A stretch of 64,000 bases of DNA from Devosia sp. Leaf420 (GCF_001425445.1 NZ_LMQU01000011.1:326-64325); one strand, 5' to 3'; shown: positions 19,303 through 29,003, counted from the stretch's first letter. Numbers and translations are program-made. The notes: generated by a model from the letters alone, not told the origin.

Positions 19303-20513
19303 CGCTCGCCGTAGCGCTTTTTCTGGTCACTATCGCGCTCCCGGCGATGGCATTCGGCGTGCGGCACCAGCGCCCTGCCCTTTTGTTACTAAGCGCCGCT
19401 ATTCTCGTGTCACACGGATTGCCGCTGGTATTTTTCGATCCGCGGCACGCCTCGGCGACGATGGTGGCCTATCGGGGCGAGGTCGTGTTGATGACCTTTC
19501 TCGCCAGCATGGCTTGGCTGCTCGGCTACTGGCTAGTCGCGCGGCCGCTTGAAGACGCAGGCACCATTTCACGTGGGTGGACCTTTGATCCCCTGCCGTG
19601 GCACATCGCCGTGCTGATCGGCCTTGTGATCTCGATTGGCCTCGCACCCGGCGGACCGATCGGCTTTGCGCAGGCCGGATTCTTGCGGCTGCCGGTCGAG
19701 ACCCCGCTCTTTTCAGTCACCTATGCCTTCGCCTGTCTCGGCGCGTTGACAACGAGCCTTCTATGCCTGCGCCAGCTCAGCAATGGCGGGCCATCGCCAT
19801 GGTTCTCGATGGTCCTGATCCTGGCCGTGTTCTGGCTTCTCGGTGGACGAACCCAACTCGCGATCAGCGGCCTGAGCTTTGCGCTGATCTATCTCGCACA
19901 TGGCCGGATCAGGCTACGCCGCTTGATCGTGCCTGGTGTCGTCGTGGCGATCCTCGCCGTGCAGACATTGAGTTTCCGCCTGACACTCCAGGGCGAGGAA
20001 ACAGACTTTTTCGCCAGCCTGCCGATGACGCTGTCGCAAATGTCGCTGCTTGAGGGCTATGCGCTTTCCGCCCGTTATGCGGCCGAGATCAGGTTCAATC
20101 CCGGGCAATATTGGGATGTGATCCAGCAGGTGCTGCCGCGCGCGCTGTTCCCCGAAAAACCGATGCAGTTGAGCCGGGAATTGCGGCTGATGGAGGCGCG
20201 CGATCTCCTTGGCGGTTTGACCCCCGGCCTTGCCGGCGAAGCCTTTGCGGCCGGTGGCCATCTCTTTGTGTGCGTGATCGGGCTGTTGTTCGGCGCCGTC
20301 TTGGCGCTCCTCGACAATGCCTATGCAGCACTGCGCGGGTTGACGCCTCTCAGTCAGGCACTGGTTACGGCGCTTATTCCGCTCCTTGCGATTTTCGTCC
20401 TGCGGGGCGGTTTCGATACCGGGATTTTCAGGCTCGCCGTCATCCTTTTTGGCAGCGGCGTGCTGGCGGTCTTCCAATCCGCAAAACTCAATCCTGCACG
20501 GCTTCAGCGATGA
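19299..20513 (+). CDS. Wzy-like polysaccharide polymerase
   Basis: A 404-residue polytopic membrane protein with about ten hydrophobic segments and one long extracytoplasmic loop (about residues 225-310, containing FNPGQYWDVIQQVLPRALFP), the usual topology of O-antigen or exopolysaccharide repeat-unit polymerases. The motif GGRTQLAISGLSFALIYL fits the oligosaccharide-repeat polymerase group. Its position between glycosyltransferase and flippase supports the call. Sequence identity in this family is always low, so polymerase is inferred from topology and context. Overlaps both neighbours by 4 nt. Confidence 0.78.
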   Translation: MTLAVALFLVTIALPAMAFGVRHQRPALLLLSAAILVSHGLPLVFFDPRHASATMVAYRGEVVLMTFLASMAWLLGYWLVARPLEDAGTISRGWTFDPLPWHIAVLIGLVISIGLAPGGPIGFAQAGFLRLPVETPLFSVTYAFACLGALTTSLLCLRQLSNGGPSPWFSMVLILAVFWLLGGRTQLAISGLSFALIYLAHGRIRLRRLIVPGVVVAILAVQTLSFRLTLQGEETDFFASLPMTLSQMSLLEGYALSARYAAEIRFNPGQYWDVIQQVLPRALFPEKPMQLSRELRLMEARDLLGGLTPGLAGEAFAAGGHLFVCVIGLLFGAVLALLDNAYAALRGLTPLSQALVTALIPLLAIFVLRGGFDTGIFRLAVILFGSGVLAVFQSAKLNPARLQR

Positions 20514-21073
20514 AGCGGGACATGCGTCACAGGCTCACAAAGGGCATCGATCGCGTTGCCGGGATGCTGCGCAGCCTCTGGTATCGACGCCTCTATCTGT
20601 CCTGGGTGCGCTTTGGAAAGTCGGTGATCTTTGCTGGACCGATCCGCTGCCCAGGCGTCACCGGCACAATCGGCATCGGCGATCGCGTCTATCTCGGCGG
20701 CAATATCAGCCTTGCCGTTGCCGAGGGCGGCGAGATCGACATCGGACCTGATTGCTCGATCAACCAGGGGACCATTCTCTCGGCACGGCGATCGCTTCGC
20801 ATTGGCGCGGGAACGCGCATCGGTGATTATTGCAGTATCCGGGACAGCGACCATCGGATCAGCGCCGACACTCCAGTTCTGACGAGTGGTTTCGATTGTC
20901 GTCCCGTCAGCATCGGCGCCGATGTCTGGATCGGGCGGCTGGTGACGATCCTGCCGGGCGTCAAAATCGGTGATGGGGCCGTGATCGGAGCTCATAGCCT
21001 TGTCAATTCAGACATCCCGCCCCATGCCCTCGCGTTTGGAACGCCAGCCCGCGTCCAAAGGAGCCTGCGATGA
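20510..21073 (+). CDS. Hexapeptide-repeat acyltransferase
   Basis: A 187-residue left-handed beta-helix acetyltransferase. Hexapeptide repeats run from about residue 45 to 180 (GTIGIGDRVYLGGNISLA, IGAGTRIGDYCSI, SIGADVWIGRLVTILPGVKI, IGDGAVIGAHSLV), ending with the common AFGTPARVQRSL. It probably O-acetylates a sugar of the repeat unit using acetyl-CoA. Start at 20510 follows the operon's ATGA rule; MRHRL at 20522 is an alternative. Confidence 0.87.
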   Translation: MKRDMRHRLTKGIDRVAGMLRSLWYRRLYLSWVRFGKSVIFAGPIRCPGVTGTIGIGDRVYLGGNISLAVAEGGEIDIGPDCSINQGTILSARRSLRIGAGTRIGDYCSIRDSDHRISADTPVLTSGFDCRPVSIGADVWIGRLVTILPGVKIGDGAVIGAHSLVNSDIPPHALAFGTPARVQRSLR

Positions 21074-22209
21074 GAGGGGCGTGGCAAGTGTTTGGGCTGG
21101 GCATCGCCGCCGCCCCGGCCCTCAGTCTCTTCGCAGCCCAGACCCTGTTGATTGCTGAGGGCAAAACCGAAACAGTGCTCGGGCTCGCGCAGTTTAGCGG
21201 GCTTCTAGGTCTCTTGTTCTTCGTCTTCGATGGCCAATCGGGCCTTGCCCCGGCCGTGATGCGGCTCCGGCACAACAATGCAACCATCCGCACAGCCTAT
21301 CGCTTCTATCGGCTGGCTCTTTTGTTGGCCTTTCTTGCGGCGCTGCCGATCGTCTTTGTATTCCTGCCGGAACTGCAGTTTCTGTTCGTCGCCATTCTCA
21401 TCTGCCTGCTGCTGCGTCTGCGGCCGCTCGACCACGACCTCGACCGACGGAATTGGCAACATTGGGGCATGTTGGCCCAAAATGGTTGGATGATCACGCT
21501 TGCAGCGGTTGTGCTGGTGCGTGGCGAAATCGATCCGACGGTAGCTGGGCTTTCCGCACTTTTCGGCACGGCGCTCTATGCCCTGGTGCATCGGCGAACA
21601 AAAGGTGCGCCTCTCGAGAAATCAAAACGGTTCGCCGACATACGCCCGGCGCTGATGGACCTTCTCGCACTGATGGTCGCGCAGGGATTAGGACAGATTT
21701 ATGGGCGCGCGGTGCTCTTCGCGCTTGGTGCACTGTTCTCTGGACCCGTCGCGGCGCTCGCCATTTATGCCAAGCAGGTCTTCAACGCCGCGGGGATTCT
21801 GTTGCTCTACCTGCGCAGGTTGGAACTCAAAACCGCGGGACCAAACATGCGGCTAAGCCTTTTTGGTCAAGCCGGGATTGCACTGATCGGCAGCGTCGCG
21901 ACGGTACTTGCTGCATGGCAGCTCGATGTCGCCGCGCCGCTTATCCTCGCTTTGCTCGGTTGGCAGGTTATCGAGAAACTTTCGGCGACGGGCGTCTACG
22001 CACTGCAATTATCCGGTCGCCACGAAATAGCGTTCCGGAGCCTCGGCACGGTGATGGTCCTCGGGGCATTGGGTTTGGCGCTGGCGGCAGCATCCAACGC
22101 AGTCATTGGCTTTGTTGCCTTCGAAACGCTCGGCTATGGCGCGGCGCTTCTGTTCTGGGCAGCATCCCGACAGTCCACACGCTTACTTGGGGAGGTGAGA
22201 GCATCATGA
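21070..22209 (+). CDS. Wzx-like repeat-unit flippase
   Basis: A 379-residue membrane protein with about ten hydrophobic segments and short, basic cytoplasmic loops. No sharp motif is visible, but size, topology (MVAQGLGQIYGRAVLFALGA resembling MOP-superfamily helices) and location among repeat-unit genes fit a lipid-linked oligosaccharide flippase. It is slightly shorter than most Wzx proteins, which have 12 segments and 400-450 residues, so a related membrane role remains possible. ATGA overlaps on both sides. Confidence 0.62.
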   Translation: MRGAWQVFGLGIAAAPALSLFAAQTLLIAEGKTETVLGLAQFSGLLGLLFFVFDGQSGLAPAVMRLRHNNATIRTAYRFYRLALLLAFLAALPIVFVFLPELQFLFVAILICLLLRLRPLDHDLDRRNWQHWGMLAQNGWMITLAAVVLVRGEIDPTVAGLSALFGTALYALVHRRTKGAPLEKSKRFADIRPALMDLLALMVAQGLGQIYGRAVLFALGALFSGPVAALAIYAKQVFNAAGILLLYLRRLELKTAGPNMRLSLFGQAGIALIGSVATVLAAWQLDVAAPLILALLGWQVIEKLSATGVYALQLSGRHEIAFRSLGTVMVLGALGLALAAASNAVIGFVAFETLGYGAALLFWAASRQSTRLLGEVRAS

Positions 22210-23291
22210 AAATTCTGCATTTCTCGACGCGCCTCGGGCGCTCCGCCGGTGGGCTTTATCATTCCGTTTCCGGCCTTGCTGCCGCCATGGCGGATCTTGG
22301 AGCCGATGTTACGGTGATGGGTGGTCGCGAGGCGCAGTTCGAGGAGGAGCGTAGCGTCTGGGGCCGGTTGCCGCTTGTGACTTTTCCGCTTGGTCGGGCG
22401 CGATATGGATTTGCGCCCGCCGTTGTGTCGGAAATCGCGCGGCTCAAGCCCCACATCCTTCACGTCCATGGGCTCTGGTCGGCGAGCACGATCTACGGTC
22501 GGCTCGCGCCCAAGGAAACGCAGGTGGTGATATCGCCACGTGGCATGCTCGACCCCTGGATCCTCAAACGCCGGCCCTGGATCAAACGGCCTCATGCCGC
22601 GCTCTGGGAGCGGCCCAGCTTAGGCCGCGCGCATGTTCATGCGCTGACAGACCATGAAGCGACCGCTGCTGCCGGCTTTATGCCCAGCCTCCGAGAGCGG
22701 ACATTCATCCTCCCGAACGGCATCGACGCCACATCGCCCAAGGGTGGGAAAGAGCGCAGCGGCGCGCTCTATCTGGGACGGCTCCACGAAAAAAAGCAGG
22801 TCCTAAAACTGATCGACGCCTGGGATCGGCATGCCAAAAAACTTCCGCTCACGATCGCGGGCTGGGGCACGCCGGACGAGGAAAGGCTGGTGGCTGCGGC
22901 CTGCGCGAAAACGAAGAAGGTCGGCTTTGTCGGTGGCCTCTATGGCGAGTGGAAAAGCGAGGCGCTGAGTTCCGCGCGGTTCTTCATTCTGCCCTCGCTC
23001 AGCGAAGGCCTCCCGATGGCGGCGCTAGAAGCCGCAGCCCACGGCGCCATTCCAGTGCTGACCGAAGCCTGCCACCTGCCGGACCTCGTCGCGGAAGGGC
23101 GAGGCCTCAAAATGAATGAGGATTTCAGCAATTTTCATGCGCTGGTGCGGCAGATGGAAACTATGAGTGCGGACGAGGCACAGCAACGCGAAGCAAGTGC
23201 GAAAGCGGCCACGCAGAAATTTCAGTGGCCCAATATCGCCCGGTCGATGCTCGACCAATATGTGCGGGTACTCGCGGGATCATCGTCATGA
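22206..23291 (+). CDS. Glycosyltransferase (GT4)
   Basis: A 361-residue GT-B enzyme. The N-terminus MKILHFSTRLGRSAGGLYHS, the acceptor-side stretch VISPRGMLDPWILKRRPWIK, and the donor-binding half (GALYLGRLHEKKQVLKLIDA, then the EX7E-like stretch LPSLSEGLPMAALEAAAHG with its two glutamates) are typical. Likely adds another sugar of the repeat unit. The start at 22206 overlaps the flippase stop by ATGA; the longer open frame upstream is only readthrough of the flippase region in another frame. Confidence 0.9.
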   Translation: MKILHFSTRLGRSAGGLYHSVSGLAAAMADLGADVTVMGGREAQFEEERSVWGRLPLVTFPLGRARYGFAPAVVSEIARLKPHILHVHGLWSASTIYGRLAPKETQVVISPRGMLDPWILKRRPWIKRPHAALWERPSLGRAHVHALTDHEATAAAGFMPSLRERTFILPNGIDATSPKGGKERSGALYLGRLHEKKQVLKLIDAWDRHAKKLPLTIAGWGTPDEERLVAAACAKTKKVGFVGGLYGEWKSEALSSARFFILPSLSEGLPMAALEAAAHGAIPVLTEACHLPDLVAEGRGLKMNEDFSNFHALVRQMETMSADEAQQREASAKAATQKFQWPNIARSMLDQYVRVLAGSSS

Positions 23292-23887
23292 CCGGGCTCG
23301 CGAAGGTTTCCTATCCCCTGCACCATCGGTTGTTCCGTTTGCTCTGGCTGGTCAGTTGGACGCTGCTTGCAGCATGGACGCCCACCCCGCTCCATCGCTG
23401 GCGGTGTCTCGTCTTGCGGCTCTTCGGGGCTCGCGTCGGTCGCGATGTGCGGATCCATGGCAGTGCCAAAATCTGGTACCCACCCAATCTGGTGATTGAG
23501 GACGAGGCGGTCGTCGGCTGGAATACGGTGCTCTATTGCCAGGCGCCTATCCGCATTGGTCACCGGGCAATCGTCTCGCAGCATGTGCATTTGATTGCGG
23601 CGACCCACGATGTCGACTGTCCGGATTTTTCGATCATCGCCCGGCCGATCGAGATCGATGCCGACGCCTGGATTGCTGCCCGGGCCACGGTGGGCCCGGG
23701 CGTGACCATTGGTCAGGGCGCGGTTCTCGGCGCAGCATCCGTCGCCTTTTCGGACCTCGAAAGCTGGACCATCTATGCAGGAAATCCGGCGCAACCGCTT
23801 CGCCGCCGCGCCGGAGCAATCACCAACCCATGGCCTGATGCGCCCCATGAAAGGCCGCAGCGACACGCGCATAACCTCCATCGTTGA
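23288..23887 (+). CDS. WcaF-like acetyltransferase
   Basis: A 199-residue hexapeptide transferase similar to the WcaF/NodL group: PLHRWRCLVLRLFGARVGRD near residue 40, then LVIEDEAVVGWNTVLYCQAP, the substrate-region sequence HLIAATHDVDCPDF, and IEIDADAWIAARATVGPGVTI. Putative O-acetylation of the exopolysaccharide. Last gene of the six-gene run, starting by ATGA overlap. Its final 68 nt overlap the 3' end of the convergent SGNH gene, and its C-terminus beyond about residue 175 (ITNPWPDAPHERPQ...) has no family character, as if extended by readthrough. Confidence 0.88.
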   Translation: MTGLAKVSYPLHHRLFRLLWLVSWTLLAAWTPTPLHRWRCLVLRLFGARVGRDVRIHGSAKIWYPPNLVIEDEAVVGWNTVLYCQAPIRIGHRAIVSQHVHLIAATHDVDCPDFSIIARPIEIDADAWIAARATVGPGVTIGQGAVLGAASVAFSDLESWTIYAGNPAQPLRRRAGAITNPWPDAPHERPQRHAHNLHR

Positions 23888-25736
23888 GATGGAGATGGTC
23901 TGAGCGCAGGGAACGCGGAACATAGCCCGCCGCCACATCGGCGCTGTCTTCCGGCGAGCCATTGGCCCCGGCGACGAGGGCCGCCAGAAGATTGACGAAC
24001 CGCACGCCATAAAGGCTCGCCAGTTGCCCGTTGAGACTGGCCTGTGCCGTTAAAGCCGGCGCACTATCCGCGGCGCTCGGCAGAATACCGCCGACAAGAT
24101 AGCGATTGTGGCCGAGAGACTTGACCGCCGCATCGATATCCTGGGCGACCGTACGGCCCGATTGTGCGCCATTCCGACCAAGCCAAAGCCAGGCTTCAAA
24201 GGGTTTGAGATAAAGACCCCAGGCGCAAGTGAAGCGAGACGACGCGGGCGCAGCAACGGCCATGCCGGCTTGGCTGCGCGTGAATGTCCAATTGCCACTG
24301 GCGTCCGTGGTCATCACCCCATCGACACCGGCAAGCCAGCCCCGCTGCGCGCCGGTATAGGCGCCCGAATTGTAGAGCACGTTGACGGATTTGTCGGTCA
24401 CGGCGACTGGCCCCGATGCCGGGATGGCGCCACCCGCAACGGTAACGAGGATCGGCACAGCATTCATTCGGGCGGCGATCTGCGTCGAGGTTTGCCCGCC
24501 CTGCCCCTGCCGATGAACGATCCGGGGCGGACTGAACAGTGTCTGGGCGATGGCAGGATAGGTCGCTGCGCCCGTGCTGCCACCGGTCGCGCCGGCACCC
24601 GCCGTCAGGCTATCGCCCCAAGCCGCAATGCCTTCGCCCGACGAGAAAGCGGCGAAGGCCTCCTCGTTCAAGGCATAGGGATAGAGCCTGATGCGGCTGA
24701 TGCTGCCCGTCCAAAGGCCAGTGACCGCCGAACGGCCGCGCCCAAGCCGGATTGCGGCAAGCCCCGGAAACGTCCCGGCGAGGGCCTTTTGCGCCGGTTG
24801 CCCGATAAAGGCAGCGCGATATTCGCCATCGCGCGCCGAGAAGGCCACGGCGAAAGACGAACCGGCCGGGACGGCGCCAAGATCGATATTGGCCTGTTCG
24901 ACCTGGCTCCCCGTGCCGCCAAAGGAGACGATGAGCCGCAAATGGAGGCTCGCATCCCAGATGATGCGGATGAAATTGCGCTCGAACCAGTTGGCGTTGA
25001 ATTCGGCATTGTCATCTGCCTGAAGGACAATGCCTCCCGTGCCGCCGCTGGCTGGTGTCGTGGCTCCGATGATGCCGCAGAGATTGCCCGGCCGGAAGCC
25101 GGCATAGGGCAAGGCCTCCTTGAGCGAGAGATCATCGGCAAAATAGGTGCCGGTGGCTGGATTGACCTGATGGCGTACCGCTATCGATGCGGTCCCCACG
25201 CTGAATCCGCCACAATAAAGCGCAGCCGCTTCGGGGACCGTGTTGGTGAGATTGGCGGTTTGCGCATAATTGGCGGTGCCGCCGCCGCCCGCGCCAAAGC
25301 CAAGAGTGACGCTCGACGCCGTGCCGCGCCAGACCGATCCGGTCAGGCGATAGGCCCGGCCCGATGAATTGATCAGCCCGGCAATGGTGCGAAAGGCACC
25401 CGAGCCGCTGCCACCGGCACCCGTAACGCGGAGGGCGCCAGAGGCGATAGCGACAGACCCGCCAACACCGGTCCAGTCAGTCGCGGTCCCGGCCGAGAAA
25501 TTGCCATCAGCCAACAGTTCCTGCGCATCAGGGGCAACATTGGGCCCCAGAAACAGATGCCCCGTCGGCGCGACCGTGCCGCCTGCGGCGAGGCGGAACT
25601 GCGCCGGATCGGAAAAGGAACGACCGGCAAAACCATATTGCCCCACGACGAAATCAGCATCGAGCCAGGGGCCAGACGCCGCTCGGGCGCCAGACCGCGA
25701 CTTGAGGGCGAGGCCAAGCCCATTGGTCCCAACCAT
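23820..25736 (-). CDS. SGNH-hydrolase-domain protein, putative head-spike fibre
   Basis: A 638-residue protein without a signal peptide. The first 150 residues are Gly/Ala/Thr-rich, followed by beta-rich stretches resembling carbohydrate-binding or concanavalin folds (GSVWRGTASSVTLGFGAGGG; IRIIWDASLHLRLIVSFGGT; GSISRIRLYPYALNEEAFAA). The C-terminal third is an SGNH/GDSL esterase: GDSLTAGAG with S376, and SDHLHLND with D613 and H616 as the block V pair. It starts by ATGA overlap with the upstream spike-base gene. In Rhodobacter capsulatus, rcc01079/rcc01080 (ghsA/ghsB) encode the GTA head-spike base and fibre; this pair has that order. An esterase on a spike would suit deacetylation of capsule. 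Fibre identity is inferred from the neighbour. Confidence 0.7.
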   Translation of the reverse strand: MVGTNGLGLALKSRSGARAASGPWLDADFVVGQYGFAGRSFSDPAQFRLAAGGTVAPTGHLFLGPNVAPDAQELLADGNFSAGTATDWTGVGGSVAIASGALRVTGAGGSGSGAFRTIAGLINSSGRAYRLTGSVWRGTASSVTLGFGAGGGGTANYAQTANLTNTVPEAAALYCGGFSVGTASIAVRHQVNPATGTYFADDLSLKEALPYAGFRPGNLCGIIGATTPASGGTGGIVLQADDNAEFNANWFERNFIRIIWDASLHLRLIVSFGGTGSQVEQANIDLGAVPAGSSFAVAFSARDGEYRAAFIGQPAQKALAGTFPGLAAIRLGRGRSAVTGLWTGSISRIRLYPYALNEEAFAAFSSGEGIAAWGDSLTAGAGATGGSTGAATYPAIAQTLFSPPRIVHRQGQGGQTSTQIAARMNAVPILVTVAGGAIPASGPVAVTDKSVNVLYNSGAYTGAQRGWLAGVDGVMTTDASGNWTFTRSQAGMAVAAPASSRFTCAWGLYLKPFEAWLWLGRNGAQSGRTVAQDIDAAVKSLGHNRYLVGGILPSAADSAPALTAQASLNGQLASLYGVRFVNLLAALVAGANGSPEDSADVAAGYVPRSLRSDHLHLNDGGYARVAAAFHGAHQAMGW

Positions 25737-25996
25737 CAGTAAAGCCCGACAAGAAAGCTGGCGGTGCTGGCAGCAAGGACGCGACGCACGCGCACCGGCA
25801 GAATAGCGCCGGCCGGGAGACCTTCGAAGAAGACTGACCCGCCCGAGAGCATTTCGACGGCGAGCGTGCCGGCTGCACCGACATAGACCGCGCGCGTCGG
25901 TTGATCGAAAATCGTGGCATCGCTCGGCGTGATGGCGAAGGCGCCGGTTGCCGGCGCGGCGAGGTCTAGGCTGTGTGAGGAGAAAATATCGGCCAT
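25736..25996 (-). CDS. Head-spike base protein, RCAP_rcc01079 (GhsA) family
   Basis: An 86-residue protein with no signal peptide. The pattern matches what I know of the small spike-base family named after Rhodobacter capsulatus rcc01079: an N-terminal arm, AFAITPSDATIFDQPTRAVY with the recurrent 'TPSD...R.lYVG', VGAAGTLAVEMLSGGSVFFE, then LPAGAILPVRVRRVLA and a short hydrophobic end. In the GTA this protein anchors capsid-vertex spikes. GGAG lies 7 nt before the ATG, and the stop overlaps the next gene's start (TGA at 25738-25736, ATG at 25736-25734). No capsid, portal or terminase gene is in the window. Confidence 0.72.
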   Translation of the reverse strand: MADIFSSHSLDLAAPATGAFAITPSDATIFDQPTRAVYVGAAGTLAVEMLSGGSVFFEGLPAGAILPVRVRRVLAASTASFLVGLY

Positions 25997-26146
25997 GATC
26001 GGCTCCGCTGAAAGGAATGCGACAGTCTAGGACTGGCGCGGATCAGCGGGAGCAAAGTGCCTATCGAAGCGGGCGGCGGGGCACTGAGCTAACGGGCTCT
26101 TCAGGCTTTTCGCCTAAGGCTCGGAAAGATAAAGCGGCGGGGATAA

Positions 26147-27163
26147 ATGAAGATCTTCATCACCGGCACGGCCGGCTTCATCGGATTTCATCTGGCAAAG
26201 CGACTCCTGGCCGACGGTCACACCGTCTTCGGCCTCGACGGCATGACGCAGTATTATGATGTGACGCTCAAGGCGGCGCGCCTCGCCATCCTGCAAAAGT
26301 CCAACAGCTTCTCGTTCGTCGAAGCCATGCTCGAAGACTATGCCGCGCTCGAAACGGCGATCACGGATTTCAGACCCGATATCGTCGTCCATCTCGCCGC
26401 GCAAGCCGGTGTGCGCTACAGCCTCGAAGCGCCCGAAACCTATGTCAGCGCCAATATAACCGGCACGTTCAATCTCCTCGAAGTGCTGCGCAAGACCGGC
26501 GTCGGCCACCTGATGTTTGCCTCGACCTCGTCGATTTATGGCGGCAATGAAACGGTGCCGTTCGCCGAAACCGATCGGGCCGATTTTCCGATGTCGTTCT
26601 ATGCGGCGACCAAAAAAGCCGGCGAGGCGATGACGCATTCCTATGCGCATCTGTTCGGCCTTCCGACCACCTGCTTCCGGTTCTTCACCGTCTATGGCCC
26701 TTGGGGCCGTCCGGATATGGCGCTGTTCAAATTCGTCTCGGCCATTTCGCGCGACGAGGCGATCGACGTCTATGGCCAGGGAAAGATGCTGCGCGACTAT
26801 ACCTATATCGATGATCTCGTCGAAGCGATCACCCGGCTGATGGTCGTCACGCCGCAGAAGGGCGAGGCGGTGGACGTGATCGATGGTGCGGACTCGGTTT
26901 CGCCCGTCGCGCCCTGGCGCTCGGTCAATATCGGTGGCGGGCAGCCGGTTGGGTTGATGTCCTTTATCGAGACGATCGAAACAGTCTTGGGCAAGACGGC
27001 ACGGAAGACCATGTTGCCGGTGCAACCGGGGGACGTCGAACACACCCACGCGGCGCCCGCGCTTCTGGCGGCGCTGACGGGCTATAAGCCCGAGACGACG
27101 CTGGATATCGGGGTCAAGGCATTCGTTGATTGGTATGCGGATTACTACGGGCCGATCGCTTAG
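26147..27163 (+). CDS. NAD-dependent nucleotide-sugar epimerase (UDP-glucuronate 4-epimerase like)
   Basis: A 338-residue extended short-chain dehydrogenase. The NAD motif [15 protein letters not shown] is at residues 6-20, [20 protein letters not shown] follows, catalytic ASTSSIYGG and [11 protein letters not shown] (YxxxK) are intact, and [16 protein letters not shown] and [20 protein letters not shown] match the UDP-glucuronate/galacturonate epimerase group. It would supply UDP-galacturonate for exopolysaccharide. Divergent from the spike-base gene, so its promoter lies in 25997-26146. It overlaps the convergent Wzz/kinase gene by 4 nt. Confidence 0.92.
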   Translation: MKIFITGTAGFIGFHLAKRLLADGHTVFGLDGMTQYYDVTLKAARLAILQKSNSFSFVEAMLEDYAALETAITDFRPDIVVHLAAQAGVRYSLEAPETYVSANITGTFNLLEVLRKTGVGHLMFASTSSIYGGNETVPFAETDRADFPMSFYAATKKAGEAMTHSYAHLFGLPTTCFRFFTVYGPWGRPDMALFKFVSAISRDEAIDVYGQGKMLRDYTYIDDLVEAITRLMVVTPQKGEAVDVIDGADSVSPVAPWRSVNIGGGQPVGLMSFIETIETVLGKTARKTMLPVQPGDVEHTHAAPALLAALTGYKPETTLDIGVKAFVDWYADYYGPIA

Positions 27164-28848
27164 CGCGACGCATAGCTCAACTGGGTAAGGGACAGCGACC
27201 ATTTGAGCGTCTGCGGCTGCATTGACAATACCGGGTGCACGGGAATGTGCCGTCCGCCCTGGCTGGCCCTGATCGAAATCAGCATATCTTCCAACGCTCG
27301 GCGCTCCGCCCTGCCCCAGCCCGCGACAAGTACAACAGCATCGGCATGGCGGAGGATGTGCGAGCTATCCGCCGGCCAGCGGAACGAAGGCATGTCGATC
27401 ACCGTCACATCGAAGCTCGACCGCGCGCTTTGGAGGAGTTTTTCCAAAGTCCCGGTGCCAAAGATCGCCTCGGCCGGCAATGTGCTTGGTCCGCTATTGA
27501 TCAGCACGCTGAGCGCCGACAGCGGATCACGCTGCACGAGGGACGGCACATCGGCGAGGCCGAGCACTCCGGACAACACCGCCTCGAACCCGCGCGAGGA
27601 TGGCACATCGAGATGTTGCCGCAGGGCGGCCGAGCGCACATCGGCATCGAGGAGCAGCACGTTTTGCCCCGCTGCAACAAACGCCCGCGCCACGCCGAGC
27701 GCGGTCGTCGTCTTACCCTCTCCCTCACCCGCCGACATCACGGCAATCACGCGGCTTGGCTGCCTGTCGAGCGAACGGGTCAGATGCATCTGCAGGCTGC
27801 GCATGGCCTCAGAAAATGGTGAGAGTGGCGCGGTCACCACTTGATCGGCATGGCTCGTACCGTCGGAGCGACGGGTCCGTAGCCGGGGCATGGCGATGGC
27901 CAGCGGCGCGCCAACAAGTGTGGCCAGTTCTGTCGTCGAGCGAACGCCGCTCGCCCAGCCATCGGCGGTGAAACCAATACCGATCGCAATAACGGCGGCG
28001 AACAGAGCCGCGATGAGGCTAGTATTCCGCACATCGGGAAAACTCGCCTCGACGGGGATTGATGCCGGTGCGGCGAGACGCGCATCGGGCAATTGCAGAG
28101 CGGCCTGCATCGTCAGTTCCAGCGCACGATGCTGGAGCGCGTCGCGCTGACTGCGCAGAGTTGCAAGTTGCGGCGCAAGGTCCGGGTCTGCCTCAGCTTC
28201 GATCAGCCGCGCTTCTGCCGTCGATAATTGCACATCGACGAGCCCCTTTGCCCGATCGAGCCTCTCCGCCTTGGCTTCCCACTGCACCTCCATGTGCGCC
28301 TGCGCCATCGCATTGGCCAGACGGGCGGCAAAAGACGGCGAGGCAGAACGGGCAGAAATCGCGATGACCGGCGTCAGGCCGCGGCGATTGACCGTGACCG
28401 CCGACCGCGCCAGCTTGAGAACCTGAGCTTCCAGACGATCCACTGACGGACCTTCCGCGCGAGCATTGCCAAAAAACGCCAGGACCTTGGTGCGAAAATC
28501 GAGCGAGGACGAGAAGGCACTGGGGTCGACAGGCGCCACCAGCGCGAGAGCCCGCGTCAACACGGGCTCGGATCGCATCAGTTCGACAGCACCATCGACC
28601 AGAGCTGTATTGGGCCCGGTTGCTGGTCCGAGGCCACCCGGCTCGAGCAAATCCGAGGGGGCTGGCTCGATGACGACGAGGGCAGTCGCGGTAAAACTGG
28701 GGCGCAGGGCGAGCGCGGCGACTACGGGAACTGTGAAGAGTACAAGAAAGCAAAGCGCCACAATGCGAAATTGCCGATGCAGCACACCGATGAGATTTTC
28801 GACATTGTTGCGAAAAGTAAACAGAATATCCCCCTGCCACCCTCGCAA
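27160..28848 (-). CDS. Wzz/BY-kinase fusion, polysaccharide co-polymerase
   Basis: A 562-residue protein with an N-terminal Wzz chain-length domain (membrane segment at about 28-50, periplasmic part with [20 protein letters not shown], second segment at about 270-295) fused to a cytoplasmic P-loop ATPase: Walker [17 protein letters not shown], Walker A' [11 protein letters not shown], Walker B-like [12 protein letters not shown]. Unlike true BY-kinases the C-terminus has only one tyrosine (QLSYASR), so it has little to autophosphorylate. The periplasmic coiled coil is much shorter than in the 712-residue paralogue at 29816. The annotated start is a TTG without an obvious ribosome site; an AGGGGGA a few codons downstream suggests the real start may be a rare codon near 28824. 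Confidence 0.85.
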   Translation of the reverse strand: MRGWQGDILFTFRNNVENLIGVLHRQFRIVALCFLVLFTVPVVAALALRPSFTATALVVIEPAPSDLLEPGGLGPATGPNTALVDGAVELMRSEPVLTRALALVAPVDPSAFSSSLDFRTKVLAFFGNARAEGPSVDRLEAQVLKLARSAVTVNRRGLTPVIAISARSASPSFAARLANAMAQAHMEVQWEAKAERLDRAKGLVDVQLSTAEARLIEAEADPDLAPQLATLRSQRDALQHRALELTMQAALQLPDARLAAPASIPVEASFPDVRNTSLIAALFAAVIAIGIGFTADGWASGVRSTTELATLVGAPLAIAMPRLRTRRSDGTSHADQVVTAPLSPFSEAMRSLQMHLTRSLDRQPSRVIAVMSAGEGEGKTTTALGVARAFVAAGQNVLLLDADVRSAALRQHLDVPSSRGFEAVLSGVLGLADVPSLVQRDPLSALSVLINSGPSTLPAEAIFGTGTLEKLLQSARSSFDVTVIDMPSFRWPADSSHILRHADAVVLVAGWGRAERRALEDMLISIRASQGGRHIPVHPVLSMQPQTLKWSLSLTQLSYASR

Positions 28849-29003
28849 TAGAACGGCATTTATTCGGATTTGACAATATAGCGCCGATCAAAACATTGGC
28901 GGCCGGATGGTCCGAATATCCCGTTCAAAATCACTCAAAAGGTGCTAGCGAAGGCGTTAGGCGCGCCGATACGGTCGTGCGACACACTCGGACCCAAAGG
29001 GCC

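Noticed and set aside
24108-25367. A 419-codon plus-strand frame inside the SGNH gene
   Set aside because: Translation is low-complexity Arg/Gly/Ala with no motif; the minus strand carries the esterase motifs and the coupled start.
25736-25996. The 86-aa protein as a random short frame
   Set aside because: It has a well-placed GGAG site, an ATGA overlap with a long downstream gene and a recognisable spike-base pattern.
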